DNA of 64,000 bases from Pseudomonas sp. Marseille-Q3773 (GCF_916618955.1 NZ_OU745390.1:434001-498000); one strand, 5' to 3'; shown: positions 43,928-55,813, counted from the stretch's first letter. Made by a program: numbers and translations. Notes: a model not told the origin generated them from the letters alone.

Positions 43928-46624
43928 ATGCTTCGAATTCGCAAACTGGTTCTGGCCATGGCTGCAGCATCGGCGCTGTCGTCGGGCATGGCGAATGCCC
44001 TGGGCCTGGGGGAGCTGACCCTCAAGTCGGCACAGAACCAGCCGCTGGACGCCGAGATCGAGCTGCTGGACGTGCGCGACCTTACCGCCGCCGAAGTGGC
44101 GCCGAGCCTGGCGCCGCCGGAAGAGTTCAGCAAGGCCGGGGTAGCGCTGCCGCCTTACCTCGAAGACCTCACCTTCACGCCGGTGATCAACCCCAACGGC
44201 AGGAGCGTGTTGCGGGTTACCTCCAGCCAGCCGCTGCCGGGCCCGGTGGTCAAGTTCCTGGTCCAGGTGATGTGGCCGCAGGGCCGCCTGCTGCGTGACT
44301 ACAGCGTGCTGCTCGACCAGGCCAAGGCCCAGGGCGACAAGCCGGCAGCGGGCAATGTCGCACCGGCAGTGACCGCTGCCGGCAGCTACACCACCCAGCG
44401 CCGCGACACCTTGTGGCAGATTGCCGCGCGCAACACCCAGGGTGGCTCGATCCAGCAGACCATGATCGCGATCCAGGCGCTGAACCCGGACGCCTTCATC
44501 GGCAACAACATCAACCAGCTGAAGGTGGGGCAGGTGCTGCGCCTGCCTGACCAGCAGCAGATCCAGAGCATCCCGCAGGGCGAGGCGATCAGCGAAGTGG
44601 CCGAGCAGTATGCCGCCTGGCGTGAAGGCCGCCGCCTGGGCCCGCGTGCCCGCCAGCTGGATGCCACCCGTCGTGGTGCCGCCGAGGCGGCACCGGCGCG
44701 TATCGCCCAGGGCGACAACCTGCGCCTGGTCAGCCCGGGCAACGCCGGTGCCGACCAGGCCAAGGCGCTCAGCGACAAGCTGGCCGTGGCCGAGGAAAGC
44801 CTGGACACCAGCCGTCGCGACAACGAAGAGCTCAAGAGCCGCATGGCCGACCTGCAGAGCCAGCTGGACAAGCTGCAGCGTCTGATCGAGCTGAAGAACA
44901 ACCAGTTGGCCCACCTGGAAGCCCAGGGCGCAGCTGCCCCGGCCCAGCCTGCTGCCGATGCGCAACCCGTGGTCAAGCCTGCACCTGCCGCCGTGGATAC
45001 CGCGCCCAAGCCGGCGCCAGCCACCAAGGCTGAAGCCAATGAGCAGCCTGGCGGTGTGCTGGACGAAATCACCGGCAACCCGCTGCTGCTGGGGCTGATT
45101 GCCGGCAGCGCGTTCCTCGTGCTGCTGCTTCTGCTGTTGCTGCTGGCGCGCAAGCGCAAGGCCCAGCAGGAAGCCGAAAAACACCTGCGCATGGCGCGCG
45201 CGCTGGAAGAAGAGCAGGCCACAGGCTTCGATAACGACAGCGCGAGCCTCGATGGCGTCGACGTTTCGGCCCCGAGCGTGACCCTGTCGCCAGCCGTGGT
45301 CGCCGCTTCGGCCGCTGCTGCCGCAGCAGCAGAAAAGCCGCTGGCGGCCGCCGTCGAAACGCCGCCCGAGGCACAGGCCGACCCGTACGCCGCGCTGCTG
45401 GAAGAGGTCGGACAATGCCTGGCCGCAGGCCGCCTGAACCGCGCAGCCGACCTGCTGGAGCCCGCCGTGGCTGCTGCGCCGGAGCGTGATGACCTGCGCC
45501 TGCAACTGATGGACGTGTACGCCCGCCAGGGTGACCAGAGCGCGTTCGTCGAGCAGGAGCGCAAATTGCCGGCCAGCGAGCAGAACAGCGCCGCGGTCGC
45601 CGGCTTGAAAGAACGCTACCCGGCCATGCTCGGCCTGGCTGCTGCCGGCCTCGGTGCCGCGGCCCTGGCTGCCGAGATGGACGAACAGTATGTGCAGGGC
45701 TTGCTGCAGGATCAGCCTGAAACGCCAGCGGCTGCCGAAGTCGGCCTGGACGACTTGCCGACCCTCGAGCCGCAGTTGGCGGTCGAGCCGGAGGCCGTCG
45801 CGTCAGCGCAGCCTGAAGCAGCACCTGAGCTGGATGCCTTCGATGAAGTGCCGACCCTCGATGTGCCGGGCCTGGACGAACAGGACCTGGACAGTGCCTT
45901 CGACCTGAGCCTGGGTGATGACCTGCCCGAGGAAGGCCCGCTGGCTGCGCCGGGGCTGGACGAACCGGTGTTGGATGAGCCGGTACTCGATGAGCCCCTG
46001 CCGCAAGTGGCGCAGGAAGAACAACAACCGTTTGCCGTCGATGCCGAGCTGCAGGCCGATGCCGACGCCGATTTCGAGGCCATGCTGGCCCAGGCCGAAG
46101 CGCAACCTGCTGTCGACCTGTCCGAATTCGACCTCGATGTCAGCGAGCCGGTTGCCCCGGCTGCACCGGCTGCCGACGAAACCCCGGTGGATGTCGCCGC
46201 GGAACTGGCTGCTTTCGACAGCGTGCCGGCGTTCGACCCATTGTCCGAGTTCGACCTTCCATCCGACTTCGACCTGTCGTTGTCGCTGGAAGATGATTCG
46301 CCAGCGGCGAAGAACTTCGCCTCCGAGCTGGACGATGTGAATGCCGAGCTGGACAAGCTGTCGCAGAGCCTCGAGTCGCCCTCGCTGGAGCCACATTTCA
46401 CCAGCGAAGACGCCGCTGCCCAGCCAGAGCCGGAGCCGCTGGACGACCTGGACTTCGACTTCTTCTCCGGCAGCGACGAAGTGGCCACCAAGCTCGACCT
46501 GGCGCGTGCCTATATCGACATGGGCGACAACCAGGGGGCGCGCGACATCCTCGATGAAGTGGTCAAGGATGGTGATGAAAACCAGCGTCAGGAAGCCGAG
46601 GACATGCTTTCCCGTCTGGTTTGA
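43928..46624 (+). CDS. fimV: FimV, peptidoglycan-binding polar hub protein
   Basis: Inner-membrane protein that places type IV pili and twitching machinery at cell poles and affects cyclic-AMP signalling. 898 residues: signal peptide (1-25), periplasmic N-domain beginning G-L-G-E-L-T-L-K-S-A, LysM domain (about 153-207), coiled coil (about 280-325), a single membrane helix (about 383-406: leucine run before R-K-R-K), an acidic cytoplasmic region with L-D-E-P-V repeats near 675-690, and a C-terminal TPR-like FimV motif (about 850-898). Low-complexity Ala/Glu/Asp segments are typical. Confidence 0.95.
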   Translation: MLRIRKLVLAMAAASALSSGMANALGLGELTLKSAQNQPLDAEIELLDVRDLTAAEVAPSLAPPEEFSKAGVALPPYLEDLTFTPVINPNGRSVLRVTSSQPLPGPVVKFLVQVMWPQGRLLRDYSVLLDQAKAQGDKPAAGNVAPAVTAAGSYTTQRRDTLWQIAARNTQGGSIQQTMIAIQALNPDAFIGNNINQLKVGQVLRLPDQQQIQSIPQGEAISEVAEQYAAWREGRRLGPRARQLDATRRGAAEAAPARIAQGDNLRLVSPGNAGADQAKALSDKLAVAEESLDTSRRDNEELKSRMADLQSQLDKLQRLIELKNNQLAHLEAQGAAAPAQPAADAQPVVKPAPAAVDTAPKPAPATKAEANEQPGGVLDEITGNPLLLGLIAGSAFLVLLLLLLLLARKRKAQQEAEKHLRMARALEEEQATGFDNDSASLDGVDVSAPSVTLSPAVVAASAAAAAAAEKPLAAAVETPPEAQADPYAALLEEVGQCLAAGRLNRAADLLEPAVAAAPERDDLRLQLMDVYARQGDQSAFVEQERKLPASEQNSAAVAGLKERYPAMLGLAAAGLGAAALAAEMDEQYVQGLLQDQPETPAAAEVGLDDLPTLEPQLAVEPEAVASAQPEAAPELDAFDEVPTLDVPGLDEQDLDSAFDLSLGDDLPEEGPLAAPGLDEPVLDEPVLDEPLPQVAQEEQQPFAVDAELQADADADFEAMLAQAEAQPAVDLSEFDLDVSEPVAPAAPAADETPVDVAAELAAFDSVPAFDPLSEFDLPSDFDLSLSLEDDSPAAKNFASELDDVNAELDKLSQSLESPSLEPHFTSEDAAAQPEPEPLDDLDFDFFSGSDEVATKLDLARAYIDMGDNQGARDILDEVVKDGDENQRQEAEDMLSRLV

Positions 46625-46718
46625 GGCACGCGAGGCTGGCCTCTTCGTGGAAACCCGCGGAGAGGCCATCAAGGACCATGCGGATCCGACGGCAGCCCAA
46701 CACGGCTGCCGTTGTCGT

Positions 46719-46724
46719 TATAAT
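46719..46724 (+). promoter_or_regulatory. TATAAT -10 element before truA
   Basis: Perfect -10 hexamer 31 bases upstream of the truA ATG, followed by a C-rich discriminator. No good -35 is visible 16-18 bases before it, so strength is uncertain. Confidence 0.45.
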
Positions 46725-46754
46725 CCCCGCCATTCCGTACACCCCACAGGTTTC

Positions 46755-47612
46755 ATGCTCTTGGACATCATCGACACCGCCGCCGAGTCTGCGGCCGAAG
46801 GCTACTCTCGCATCGCCCTGGGCGTGGAATACAAAGGCGCGCGCTACCGCGGCTGGCAGCGCCAGGCCAGCGGCGTGCCAAGTGTCCAGCAAGCGCTCGA
46901 GCAAGCGTTGTCCAAGGTGGCCAACGAGCCGATTTCGGTCATCTGCGCCGGGCGCACCGATGCCGGCGTACATGGCTGCGGGCAGGTCGTGCATTTCGAC
47001 ACCCGCGCCGTGCGCGACGAGCGCGCCTGGACCATGGGCACCAACTTCAACCTGCCGCATGACATCAGTGTGGTCTGGTCGCGGCCGATGCCGGCCGACT
47101 TCCATGCCCGTTTCAAGGCCTGTGCCCGGCGTTACCGCTACGTCATCTACAACGACCCGATCCGCCCGGCGCACCTGGCCGAGGAGGTCACCTGGAACCA
47201 TCGCCCGCTGGATGTCGAGCGCATGGCCGAAGCCGCGCAGTACCTGCTCGGCACCCATGACTTCAGCGCCTTCCGGGCCAGCCAGTGCCAGGCCAAGTCG
47301 CCGATCAAGCACATCTACCACCTGCGCGTAACCCGGCATGGCCAGATGATTGTGCTGGACATACGCGCCACGGCGTTCCTGCACCACATGGTGCGCAACA
47401 TCGCCGGTGTGCTGATGACCATCGGCGCTGGCGAACGCCCGGTGGCCTGGGCGCGTGAGGTGCTGGAAGGGCGCAACCGTCGCGAAGGCGGGGTCACGGC
47501 GCACCCGTACGGGCTTTACCTGGTGCAGGTGGAGTACCCCGAGGAGTATGCACTGCCCAGCCGTTACATCGGCCCACACTTTTTGACCGGCTACGAGGCA
47601 CTGGCTGACTGA
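46755..47612 (+). CDS. truA: tRNA pseudouridine(38-40) synthase TruA
   Basis: Isomerises uridines 38-40 in the anticodon arm of many tRNAs. 285 residues; the catalytic Asp69 lies in C-A-G-R-T-D-A-G-V-H-G, and the second conserved block is F-H-A-R-F-K-A-C-A-R-R-Y-R-Y. ATG at 46755 gives a short acidic lead followed by the conserved Y-x-G-W-Q-R-Q, and the preceding frame overlaps fimV. Followed by trpF after 61 bases. Confidence 0.95.
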   Translation: MLLDIIDTAAESAAEGYSRIALGVEYKGARYRGWQRQASGVPSVQQALEQALSKVANEPISVICAGRTDAGVHGCGQVVHFDTRAVRDERAWTMGTNFNLPHDISVVWSRPMPADFHARFKACARRYRYVIYNDPIRPAHLAEEVTWNHRPLDVERMAEAAQYLLGTHDFSAFRASQCQAKSPIKHIYHLRVTRHGQMIVLDIRATAFLHHMVRNIAGVLMTIGAGERPVAWAREVLEGRNRREGGVTAHPYGLYLVQVEYPEEYALPSRYIGPHFLTGYEALAD

Positions 47613-47673
47613 CGGGCCAAACGTCATTTGTTAACATCCGGCCTTTCACTGCCACCAGCAGGGTTCGCTGTCC

Positions 47674-48294
47674 ATGAGCAACGTTCGCAGCAAGATCTGC
47701 GGTATTACCCGCATCGAAGACGCACTGGCCGCTGCCGAGGCAGGGGCTGACGCCATCGGCCTGGTGTTCTACACCAGGAGCCCGCGGGCGGTGGACGTGC
47801 GTCAGGCACGGGCGATCATCGCCGCGCTGCCGCCATTCGTGACCACGGTGGGGTTGTTCGTCAACGCCACGCGCTGCGAGCTGAACGAGATTCTCGAAGC
47901 GGTGCCGCTGGACCTGCTACAGTTCCACGGCGATGAAACCCCGCAGGACTGCGAAGGCTACCAGCGTCCCTGGATCAAGGCCCTGCGCGTACGCCCGGGC
48001 GACGACCTGGAGGCGGCCTGCCAGCAGTACGCGGGCGCCCGTGGCATCCTGCTGGACACCTATGTGCCTGGCGTACCCGGGGGGACCGGTGAGGCGTTCG
48101 ACTGGTCGCTGGTGCCGGCGCGCCTGAGCAAACCGGTCATCCTGGCCGGTGGGTTGTCGGCCGACAATGTCGGCCAGGCCATCGCCCAGGTGCGGCCCTA
48201 CGCGGTAGATGTCAGTGGCGGCGTGGAGCAGGCCAAGGGCATCAAGGATGCGGCGAAGATCGAGGCCTTCCTGCAGGCGGTGAAACAGGCGTGA
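47674..48294 (+). CDS. trpF: Phosphoribosylanthranilate isomerase TrpF
   Basis: Third step of tryptophan synthesis, an Amadori rearrangement. 206-residue TIM barrel with catalytic Cys9 (K-I-C-G-I-T-R), G-L-V-F-Y near 30, L-Q-F-H-G near 82 and the general acid Asp in L-D-T-Y-V-P-G near 125; phosphate loop L-A-G-G-L and V-D-V-S-S/G-G-V-E. It is separated from the other trp genes, as is normal in pseudomonads. Confidence 0.96.
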   Translation: MSNVRSKICGITRIEDALAAAEAGADAIGLVFYTRSPRAVDVRQARAIIAALPPFVTTVGLFVNATRCELNEILEAVPLDLLQFHGDETPQDCEGYQRPWIKALRVRPGDDLEAACQQYAGARGILLDTYVPGVPGGTGEAFDWSLVPARLSKPVILAGGLSADNVGQAIAQVRPYAVDVSGGVEQAKGIKDAAKIEAFLQAVKQA

Positions 48295-48509
48295 TGGCAG
48301 ATGTGACGGCTGGCTGCGCGCCATCGTCCATAGCTTTCGCAGCCCTGTGGGGCAGCCGTCAGCGTCTGTGGCGGTAGAACATACATTAGCGGTGGAGTGG
48401 CGCGCCGGAAGCCCCGGCGGTCGGTCCATCATCGTTTCATGAAAGATTGTGAGCTCAAGGGCAGGGCCGGCGCTACCGGGCCCGCCTGCCGATACTGGAG
48501 AAAGAAAGC

Positions 48510-49402
<893 letters not shown>

Positions 49403-49403
<1 letters not shown>

Positions 49404-50710
49404 TGACACAACGATCCCTGGGCGAATGGCTCGCCTACCTCGAGCAGTTGCACCCCACGGCCATCGACATGGGCCTGGAGCGGTCGCAAAAGGTGCTTGC
49501 CCGGCTGGCGCTGGGCAAGCTGGCGCCACGCGTGGTAACGGTGACCGGCACCAACGGCAAGGGCTCGACCTGCGCCTTCGTGGCTTCGCTGCTGCGTGCC
49601 CAGGGGTTGAAGGTCGGCGTGTACAGCTCGCCGCACCTGTTGCGCTATAACGAGCGGGTACTGATCGATGGCCAGGAAGCCAGCGATGAGCGCCTGTGTG
49701 CAGCCTTCGCTGCCGTCGAGGCGGCGCGTGGGGACATTTCGCTGACCTATTTCGAGATGGGTACGCTGGCCGCGTTCTGGTTGTTCTACCAGTCGCGGCT
49801 GGACGCGGTGGTGCTGGAAGTGGGCCTGGGTGGTCGCCTGGATACCGTGAACGTGGTGGATGCCGACCTGGCTCTGGTGACCAGCATCGGCGTCGACCAT
49901 GTCGACTACCTGGGTGATACCCGCGAGCAGGTGGCCTTCGAAAAGGCCGGCATCTTCCGCCAGGGCAAGCCGGCCCTGTGTGGTGACCTGGATCCGCCGC
50001 AGCCGCTGCTGGACAAGGCCGCCGAGCTGGCTGCGCCATTGCTCCTGCGCGGGCGCGATTTCGACCTGGCCGGTGCCGATGACCACTGGAGCTGGCGCGG
50101 TACTGCCGCGACGGGTGAGACGGTAGCGTTGCCCGACCTGCCTTTGCTCGATCTGCCGATGGAGAACGCCGCGCTTGCCCTGCAGGCCTACCTGCTGATG
50201 GGGTTGCCGTGGGACGCCGGGCAGATTCGCCAGGCGCTGCTGGATACCCGTATCACCGGGCGCCTCGATCGCCGGCTACTGAGCTGGCAGGGCCGCTCGG
50301 TGGAGCTGTTGCTGGATGTGGGGCACAACCCGCATGCCGCAGAATACCTGGCGCGACGCTTGGCAGCGCGACCGCTGAAAGGGCGCCGCCTGGCGGTGTT
50401 CGGGCTGCTCGCCGACAAGGACCTGGACGGCGTTGTCGCACCGCTGCAGGGCCTGGTCGACGACTGGGCGGTGGCGCCGCTGGACACCCCGCGCAGCCGC
50501 CCGGCTGCCGAGCTGGTCGCGGCCTTGACGAACCTCGGCGCTGCGGTGAAGTCTTATGCCAGCGTCGACGCCGCCCTCGAAGGGCAATGCGCGCAGGCGA
50601 TGGCGGATGACCAGATCTTGCTGTTCGGTTCGTTTTTCTGTGTTGCCCAGGCGCTGGAATGGCTGGAGCGGCACGCCCAGGAGGGTGGAGTAGATGGCAG
50701 TGCTGGATAA
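49403..50710 (+). CDS. folC: Dihydrofolate synthase / folylpolyglutamate synthase FolC
   Basis: Adds glutamate to dihydropteroate and later to tetrahydrofolate. 435 residues. P-loop V-T-G-T-N-G-K-G-S-T near residue 48-57, Y-S-S-P-H-L near 76, E-V-G-L-G-G-R-L-D-T-V-N near 140 and the C-terminal Mur-ligase-like V-G-H-N-P-H-A. ATG at 49403 overlaps the accD stop; a GTG one codon before is possible. Its end overlaps the SPOR gene by 17 bases. Confidence 0.96.
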
Positions 50711-51374
50711 AGGGATGAAACAGCGCATGGTGGGTGCGTTGGTGCTGGTGGCGCTGGCGGTGATTTTCCTGCCGATGCTGTTCACCCGCGAGGACGAGAT
50801 GCGCCAGGTGCACGTCGAGGCCCCGCAGGCACCAGCCATGCCAAGCCTGCCGGAAGTGAAGGTGGAGCCGGTCGCCGTGCCGGAGCCACAGGCCATTGCC
50901 CAGGAGCCACAACAGCCACCGGTGGTGGTGGTGGAGGAATCCACCGCACCGGCGAGCCCGCCCAGCCAGCCGATCACACCGTCGCCGCAGGTGCAGGTAC
51001 AGGCTCAGCCGCCCAAGGCGCAGGCTCCTGCGCCAAAGGTCGAGCCCAGGCCGGAGAGCAAGCCGGCGGTGGCTTCGGCCCCGGCCGCAGCGGTGGCCAA
51101 AGCGGAAGCGCCATCGAAGATCGACGTCAATGGCCTGCCGGTCAGTTGGTCTATCCAGCTGGCCAGCCTGTCCAACCGCGCCGGTGCCGAGAAGTTGCAG
51201 CAAACCTTGCGTAGCCAGGGTTATAACGCCTATGTCCGCTCGGCGGGTGGGATGAACCGGGTATACGTGGGGCCGTTGATCGAACGCGCCGAGGCCGAGC
51301 GCATGCGCGATGCGATCAACCGCCAGAACAGCCTCAAGGGTTTTGTGGTGCGCTTCCAGCCCGAGCGCAGCTGA
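50694..51374 (+). CDS. SPOR-domain cell-division protein (DedD-like)
   Basis: A 226-residue bitopic protein: short cytoplasmic tail, membrane helix (about residues 12-30), a long Pro/Ala/Val/Gln-rich linker (40-140) and a C-terminal SPOR domain (about 147-223) with W-S-I-Q-L-A-S-L-S, A-Y-V-R and V-Y-V-G-P. SPOR domains bind denuded glycan at the septum. DedD in E. coli occupies the same place between folC and cvpA, supporting the name. Coupled by overlap to folC. Confidence 0.92.
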   Translation: MAVLDKGMKQRMVGALVLVALAVIFLPMLFTREDEMRQVHVEAPQAPAMPSLPEVKVEPVAVPEPQAIAQEPQQPPVVVVEESTAPASPPSQPITPSPQVQVQAQPPKAQAPAPKVEPRPESKPAVASAPAAAVAKAEAPSKIDVNGLPVSWSIQLASLSNRAGAEKLQQTLRSQGYNAYVRSAGGMNRVYVGPLIERAEAERMRDAINRQNSLKGFVVRFQPERS

Positions 51375-51481
51375 GCCTGGCGGACAAGCTCCTGGATAAA
51401 TCGCGCATTTCTCTTCTGTGCGCGATCCTGGGGGCGGTTTTGCCCGCGAATGATCCAACCCCAATCAACCTGACATTCCGC

Positions 51482-51510
51482 TTACTCCCGGCCCGCCGCT
51501 CTGGTAAAAT
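51482..51510 (+). promoter_or_regulatory. Possible cvpA-purF promoter
   Basis: TTACTC (51482-51487), 17-base spacer, TAAAAT (51505-51510), 31 bases before cvpA. A perfect hairpin ATCGCGCA / TGCGCGAT lies upstream at 51400-51426. A purine operator was not identified. Confidence 0.4.
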
Positions 51511-51540
51511 GCGCCGCCTCAAACGTCTGCAGGCAGCACC

Positions 51541-52098
51541 GTGGCATTTACCCTGGTTGATTGGGCGATCATTGCGATCATCGCCGTCTCCACACTGATC
51601 AGTCTCAAGCGCGGCTTCGTCAAGGAAGCCATGTCCTTGCTCATCTGGATCATTGCCGGTGCGGTTGCCTGGATGTTCGGCGGTTCGCTGTCGGTGTATC
51701 TTGAAAGCTACATCCAGACGCCGTCGATGCGTGTCATCGCCGGCTGCGCCATTCTTTTCGTCGCCACCTTGCTGGTAGGCGCCATGATCAACTTCCTCAT
51801 CGGCGAGCTGATCCGTGTGACCGGGCTGTCCGGCACCGATCGTTTCCTGGGCATGGCCTTCGGTGCCGCGCGCGGGGCCTTGCTGGTGGTGGTGGCCATC
51901 GGGCTGATCAGCCTGGGGCCGGTTCAACAGGACACCTGGTGGCAGGAATCACGCCTGATACCACAATTTCTCTTGGTTGCCGACTGGTCAAAAAACCTGA
52001 TCCTGGGGTTTACCGGCCAGTGGACACCCAGTGGGCTGATCGGCACTCCGGCTGATCTTCCGTTCAAGGAACAGTTGCTCGGGCCGGCAAAGCCCTGA
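51541..52098 (+). CDS. cvpA: CvpA family membrane protein
   Basis: A 185-residue inner-membrane protein with about four helices, homologous to E. coli CvpA (needed for colicin V production; normal function unclear). Family pattern: D-W-A-I-I-A-I-I near the start and G-F-V-K-E-A at about 27-32. The start is GTG at 51541, with GCAGGCAG upstream. Placed 42 bases before purF, its usual partner. Confidence 0.92.
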   Translation: MAFTLVDWAIIAIIAVSTLISLKRGFVKEAMSLLIWIIAGAVAWMFGGSLSVYLESYIQTPSMRVIAGCAILFVATLLVGAMINFLIGELIRVTGLSGTDRFLGMAFGAARGALLVVVAIGLISLGPVQQDTWWQESRLIPQFLLVADWSKNLILGFTGQWTPSGLIGTPADLPFKEQLLGPAKP

Positions 52099-52140
52099 GC
52101 GCTATTCACTCAAGTTTCGTCAAAGTAGGGGTTGCGTCGC

Positions 52141-53646
52141 ATGTGTGGCATCGTCGGTATCGTCGGTAAGTCGAACGTCAATCAGGCGCTGTATGACGCG
52201 CTTACGGTCCTCCAGCACCGCGGCCAGGACGCTGCCGGTATCGTGACCAGCCATGACGGCCGGTTGTTCCTGCGCAAGGATAATGGCCTGGTGCGCGATG
52301 TCTTCCAGCAGCGCCACATGCAGCGCCTGGTCGGCAACATCGGTATCGGCCACGTGCGCTACCCGACCGCGGGCAGCTCGACCTCGGCCGAAGCCCAGCC
52401 GTTCTACGTCAACTCGCCTTATGGCATCACCCTGGCACACAACGGCAACCTGACCAATGTCGAGCAGCTGGCCAAGGAGATCTACGAGTCCGACCTGCGC
52501 CACGTCAACACCAACTCCGACTCGGAAGTGCTGCTGAACGTGTTTGCCCATGAGCTGGCCATACGCGGCAAGCTGCAGCCGACCGAAGAAGACGTGTTCG
52601 CCGCGGTGTCCCATGTGCACAGCCGCTGTGTCGGCGGTTACGCCGTGGTGGCGATGATCACCGGCTACGGCATCGTCGGTTTCCGCGACCCCAACGGCAT
52701 CCGCCCGGTGGTGTTCGGCCAGCGTCATACCGACGAAGGCGTGGAATACATGATCGCCTCGGAAAGCGTGGCCCTGGACGTGCTCGGCTTCACCCTGATC
52801 CGCGACCTGGCACCCGGCGAAGCGGTCTACATCACCGAAGAAGGCCAGCTGTACACCAAGCAGTGCGCCGACGCACCAAAACTGCAACCGTGCATCTTCG
52901 AGCACGTCTACCTGGCCCGCCCGGACTCGATCATGGACGGCGTGTCGGTTTACAAGGCGCGCCTGCGCATGGGTGAGAAGCTGGCCGAGAAGATCCAGCG
53001 CGAGCGCCCGGACCACGACATCGACGTGGTCATCCCGATCCCGGACACCAGCCGCACCGCGGCCCTGGAGCTGGCCAACCACCTGGGCGTGAAGTTCCGC
53101 GAAGGTTTCGTCAAGAACCGCTACATCGGCCGTACCTTCATCATGCCCGGCCAGGCCGCGCGCAAGAAATCGGTACGCCAGAAACTCAACGCCATCGAGC
53201 TGGAATTCCGCGGCAAGAACGTGATGCTGGTGGACGACTCGATCGTGCGCGGCACCACCTGCAAGCAGATCATCCAGATGGCCCGCGAAGCCGGCGCCAA
53301 GAACGTCTACTTCTGCTCCGCAGCCCCTGCGGTGCGCTACCCCAACGTCTACGGCATCGATATGCCGAGCGCTCACGAACTGATCGCCCACAACCGCACC
53401 ACCGAACAGGTGGCCGAGTTGATCGGCGCCGACTGGCTGGTCTATCAGGACCTGCCGGACCTGATCGAATCGGTCGGTGGCGGCAAGATCAAGATCGAGC
53501 ACTTCGACTGCGCGGTGTTCAACGGTGAATATGTCACCGGCGACATCGACGAGGCCTACCTCGACCGCATCGAACAAGCCCGCAATGACCTGGCCAAGGT
53601 CAAGAACCAGGCAGTCAGCGCGATCATCGACCTGTACAACAACTGA
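52141..53646 (+). CDS. purF: Amidophosphoribosyltransferase PurF
   Basis: Commits PRPP to purine synthesis using glutamine nitrogen. 501 residues. The mature N-terminal Cys (M-C-G-I-V-G) is the glutaminase nucleophile, so the ATG at 52141 is fixed; the longer frame from 52132 would bury it. R-G-Q-D/Q-A-A-G near 27, N-G-N-L near 103 and the PRPP loop [13 protein letters not shown] near 361-373 are present. It has no propeptide, the E. coli type. Probably cotranscribed with cvpA. Confidence 0.97.
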   Translation: MCGIVGIVGKSNVNQALYDALTVLQHRGQDAAGIVTSHDGRLFLRKDNGLVRDVFQQRHMQRLVGNIGIGHVRYPTAGSSTSAEAQPFYVNSPYGITLAHNGNLTNVEQLAKEIYESDLRHVNTNSDSEVLLNVFAHELAIRGKLQPTEEDVFAAVSHVHSRCVGGYAVVAMITGYGIVGFRDPNGIRPVVFGQRHTDEGVEYMIASESVALDVLGFTLIRDLAPGEAVYITEEGQLYTKQCADAPKLQPCIFEHVYLARPDSIMDGVSVYKARLRMGEKLAEKIQRERPDHDIDVVIPIPDTSRTAALELANHLGVKFREGFVKNRYIGRTFIMPGQAARKKSVRQKLNAIELEFRGKNVMLVDDSIVRGTTCKQIIQMAREAGAKNVYFCSAAPAVRYPNVYGIDMPSAHELIAHNRTTEQVAELIGADWLVYQDLPDLIESVGGGKIKIEHFDCAVFNGEYVTGDIDEAYLDRIEQARNDLAKVKNQAVSAIIDLYNN

Positions 53647-53661
53647 TTCGGGAGCGACGGC

Positions 53662-54873
53662 ATGACGGATCAATGGGATGCCGGGCGGCTGGACAGCGAC
53701 CTCGAGGGTGTCGGTTTCGACACCCTGGCGGTGCGCGCCGGCCAGCACCGTACACCGGAGGCCGAGCACAGCGAAGCGCTGTTCCTGACCTCGAGCTATG
53801 TGTTCCGCACGGCTGCAGACGCCGCCGCGCGCTTTGCCGGCGAAACGCCGGGCAACGTCTACTCGCGTTATACCAACCCGTCGGTGCGCGCCTTCGAGGA
53901 GCGCCTGGCAGCCATGGAAGGCGCCGAGCAGGCCGTGGGCACGTCCACCGGCATGGCCGCGATCCTCGCCGTGGTGATGTCGCTGTGCAGCGCCGGTGAC
54001 CACGTGCTGGTGTCGCAAAGCGTGTTCGGTTCGACCATCAGCCTGTTCGAGAAGTACTTCAAGCGCTTTGGCCTGCAGGTGGACTACGTGCCGCTGGTCG
54101 ACCTGGCTGGCTGGGAGAAAGCCATCAAGGCCAACACCAAGCTGCTGATCGTCGAATCGCCGTCCAACCCGCTGGCCGAGCTGGTCGATATCACGGCCCT
54201 CAGCGAAATCGCCCACGCCCACGGTGCCATGCTGGTGGTGGACAACTGCTTCAGCACCCCGGCGCTGCAGCAGCCGCTGAAGCTGGGTGCCGACATCGTG
54301 TTCCACTCGGCCACCAAGTTCATCGACGGCCAGGGTCGCTGCATGGGCGGCGTGGTTGCCGGGCGTGCCGAGCAGATGAAGGAAGTGATCGGTTTCCTGC
54401 GTACCGCAGGCCCGACCCTCAGCCCGTTCAACGCGTGGATCTTCACCAAGGGCCTGGAAACCCTGCGCCTGCGCATGCGTGCGCACTGCGAAAGCGCCCA
54501 GCTGCTGGCCGAATGGCTGGAGCAGCAGGAGGGCGTGGAGAAGGTGCATTACGCCGGCCTGCCGAGCCACCCGCAGCACGAGCTGGCCAAGCGCCAGATG
54601 AGTGGCTTCGGTGCGGTGGTCAGCTTCGAGGTCAAGGGCGGCAAAGAGGGCGCCTGGCGCTTCATCGACGCTACCCGGGTGATCTCCATCACCACCAACC
54701 TCGGTGACAGCAAGACCACCATCGCCCACCCGGCCACCACTTCCCACGGCCGTCTGACGCCGCAGGAGCGTGAAGCTGCGGGTATTCGCGACAGCCTGAT
54801 CCGCGTTGCCGTGGGCCTGGAAGACGTCGCTGACCTGCAGGCCGACCTGGCGCGCGGGCTGGCGGCACTGTGA
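53662..54873 (+). CDS. metZ: O-succinylhomoserine sulfhydrylase MetZ
   Basis: PLP enzyme that makes homocysteine directly from O-succinylhomoserine and sulfide, the direct sulfhydrylation route of pseudomonads. 403 residues of the Cys/Met metabolism PLP family: Y-S-R-Y-x-N-P near residue 72, S-x-G-M-A-A near 95, D-N-C-F-S-T-P near 193, and the PLP lysine in [11 protein letters not shown] near 216. GGGAGCGACGGC precedes the ATG. Overlaps the SDR start. Confidence 0.95.
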   Translation: MTDQWDAGRLDSDLEGVGFDTLAVRAGQHRTPEAEHSEALFLTSSYVFRTAADAAARFAGETPGNVYSRYTNPSVRAFEERLAAMEGAEQAVGTSTGMAAILAVVMSLCSAGDHVLVSQSVFGSTISLFEKYFKRFGLQVDYVPLVDLAGWEKAIKANTKLLIVESPSNPLAELVDITALSEIAHAHGAMLVVDNCFSTPALQQPLKLGADIVFHSATKFIDGQGRCMGGVVAGRAEQMKEVIGFLRTAGPTLSPFNAWIFTKGLETLRLRMRAHCESAQLLAEWLEQQEGVEKVHYAGLPSHPQHELAKRQMSGFGAVVSFEVKGGKEGAWRFIDATRVISITTNLGDSKTTIAHPATTSHGRLTPQEREAAGIRDSLIRVAVGLEDVADLQADLARGLAAL

Positions 54874-55643
54874 TCGAGATCGGCGGCGCTGCGCCCGGCC
54901 ACAACGGCCGGGTTGCCCTGGTCACCGGTGCCGCGCGCGGCATCGGCCTGGGCATTGCCGCCTGGCTGATCTGCGAAGGCTGGCAGGTGGTGCTCAGTGA
55001 TCTTGATCGCCAGCGTGGTGCCAAGGTGGCCAAGGCCCTGGGTGGCAACGCCTGGTTCATTACCATGGATGTTGCCGACGAGGCCCAGGTCAGTGCCGGG
55101 GTGTCCGAGGTGCTGGGGCAGTTTGGCCGCCTGGACGCCTTGGTGTGCAACGCGGCCATTGCCAACCCGCACAACCATACCCTGGAAAGCCTGAGCCTGG
55201 CGCAGTGGAACCGCGTGCTGGCGGTCAACCTCAGCGGCCCGATGCTGCTGGCCAAGCACTGTGCGCCGTACCTGCGCGCGCACAACGGGGCGATCGTCAA
55301 CCTGACGTCTACCCGGGCGCGGCAGTCCGAGCCCGACACCGAGGCCTACGCAGCCAGCAAGGGCGGCCTGGTGGCGTTGACCCATGCGCTGGCCATGAGC
55401 CTCGGCCCGGAGATCCGCGTCAATGCGGTGAGCCCGGGCTGGATCGACGCCCGCGACCCGTCGCAGCGCCGGGCCGAACCGTTGACCGAGGCCGACCATG
55501 CCCAGCATCCGACGGGTAGGGTAGGGACGGTGGAAGACGTGGCGGCCATGGTGGCCTGGCTGTTGTCACGCCAGGCGGGATTCGTTACCGGCCAGGAGTT
55601 CGTGGTCGATGGCGGCATGACCCGCAAGATGATCTACACCTGA
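54870..55643 (+). CDS. Short-chain dehydrogenase/reductase next to metZ
   Basis: A 257-residue [11 protein letters not shown] near residue 19-26, C-N-A-A near 92, Ser in N-L-T-S-T, Y-A-A-S-K catalytic Tyr/Lys near 159-163 and a C-terminal V-D-G-G-M-T. Cofactor is likely NAD(P). The start is GTG at 54870, overlapping the metZ stop (GTGA), so translation is coupled. The same pair exists in P. aeruginosa. Substrate unknown. Confidence 0.88.
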   Translation: MIEIGGAAPGHNGRVALVTGAARGIGLGIAAWLICEGWQVVLSDLDRQRGAKVAKALGGNAWFITMDVADEAQVSAGVSEVLGQFGRLDALVCNAAIANPHNHTLESLSLAQWNRVLAVNLSGPMLLAKHCAPYLRAHNGAIVNLTSTRARQSEPDTEAYAASKGGLVALTHALAMSLGPEIRVNAVSPGWIDARDPSQRRAEPLTEADHAQHPTGRVGTVEDVAAMVAWLLSRQAGFVTGQEFVVDGGMTRKMIYT

Positions 55644-55663
55644 GCCTTTTGCATATCCTGTAC

Positions 55664-55759
55664 CGGCCTTTTCGCGGGTAAACCCGCTCCCACAGGTACT
55701 GCGCAGTTCTCAAGGCCTGTGCAGTACCTGTGGGAGCGGGTTTACCCGCGAAGAGGCCG
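55664..55759. repeat. REP palindromic pair, family B
   Basis: Two 39-base arms at 55664-55702 and 55721-55759 that are complementary with one mismatch, with the core CGGGTAAACCCGC and ending CTCCCACAGGTACTGC. Typical P. putida REP; related to the pair at 39354-39437 and able to form a long hairpin at the metZ-SDR 3' end. The whole gap 55644-55883 holds this pair and the tRNA promoter, no gene. Confidence 0.9.
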
Positions 55760-55813
55760 CCACAGGCAACCGCACCGCTTTTGCGCTTTTCTGAAAAAAA
55801 TTCAATGGGGCTA

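Noticed and set aside
48295..48509. Riboswitch or small RNA before accD
   Set aside because: A hairpin (ACGGCTG/CAGCCGT) exists but no known riboswitch core or terminator is visible.
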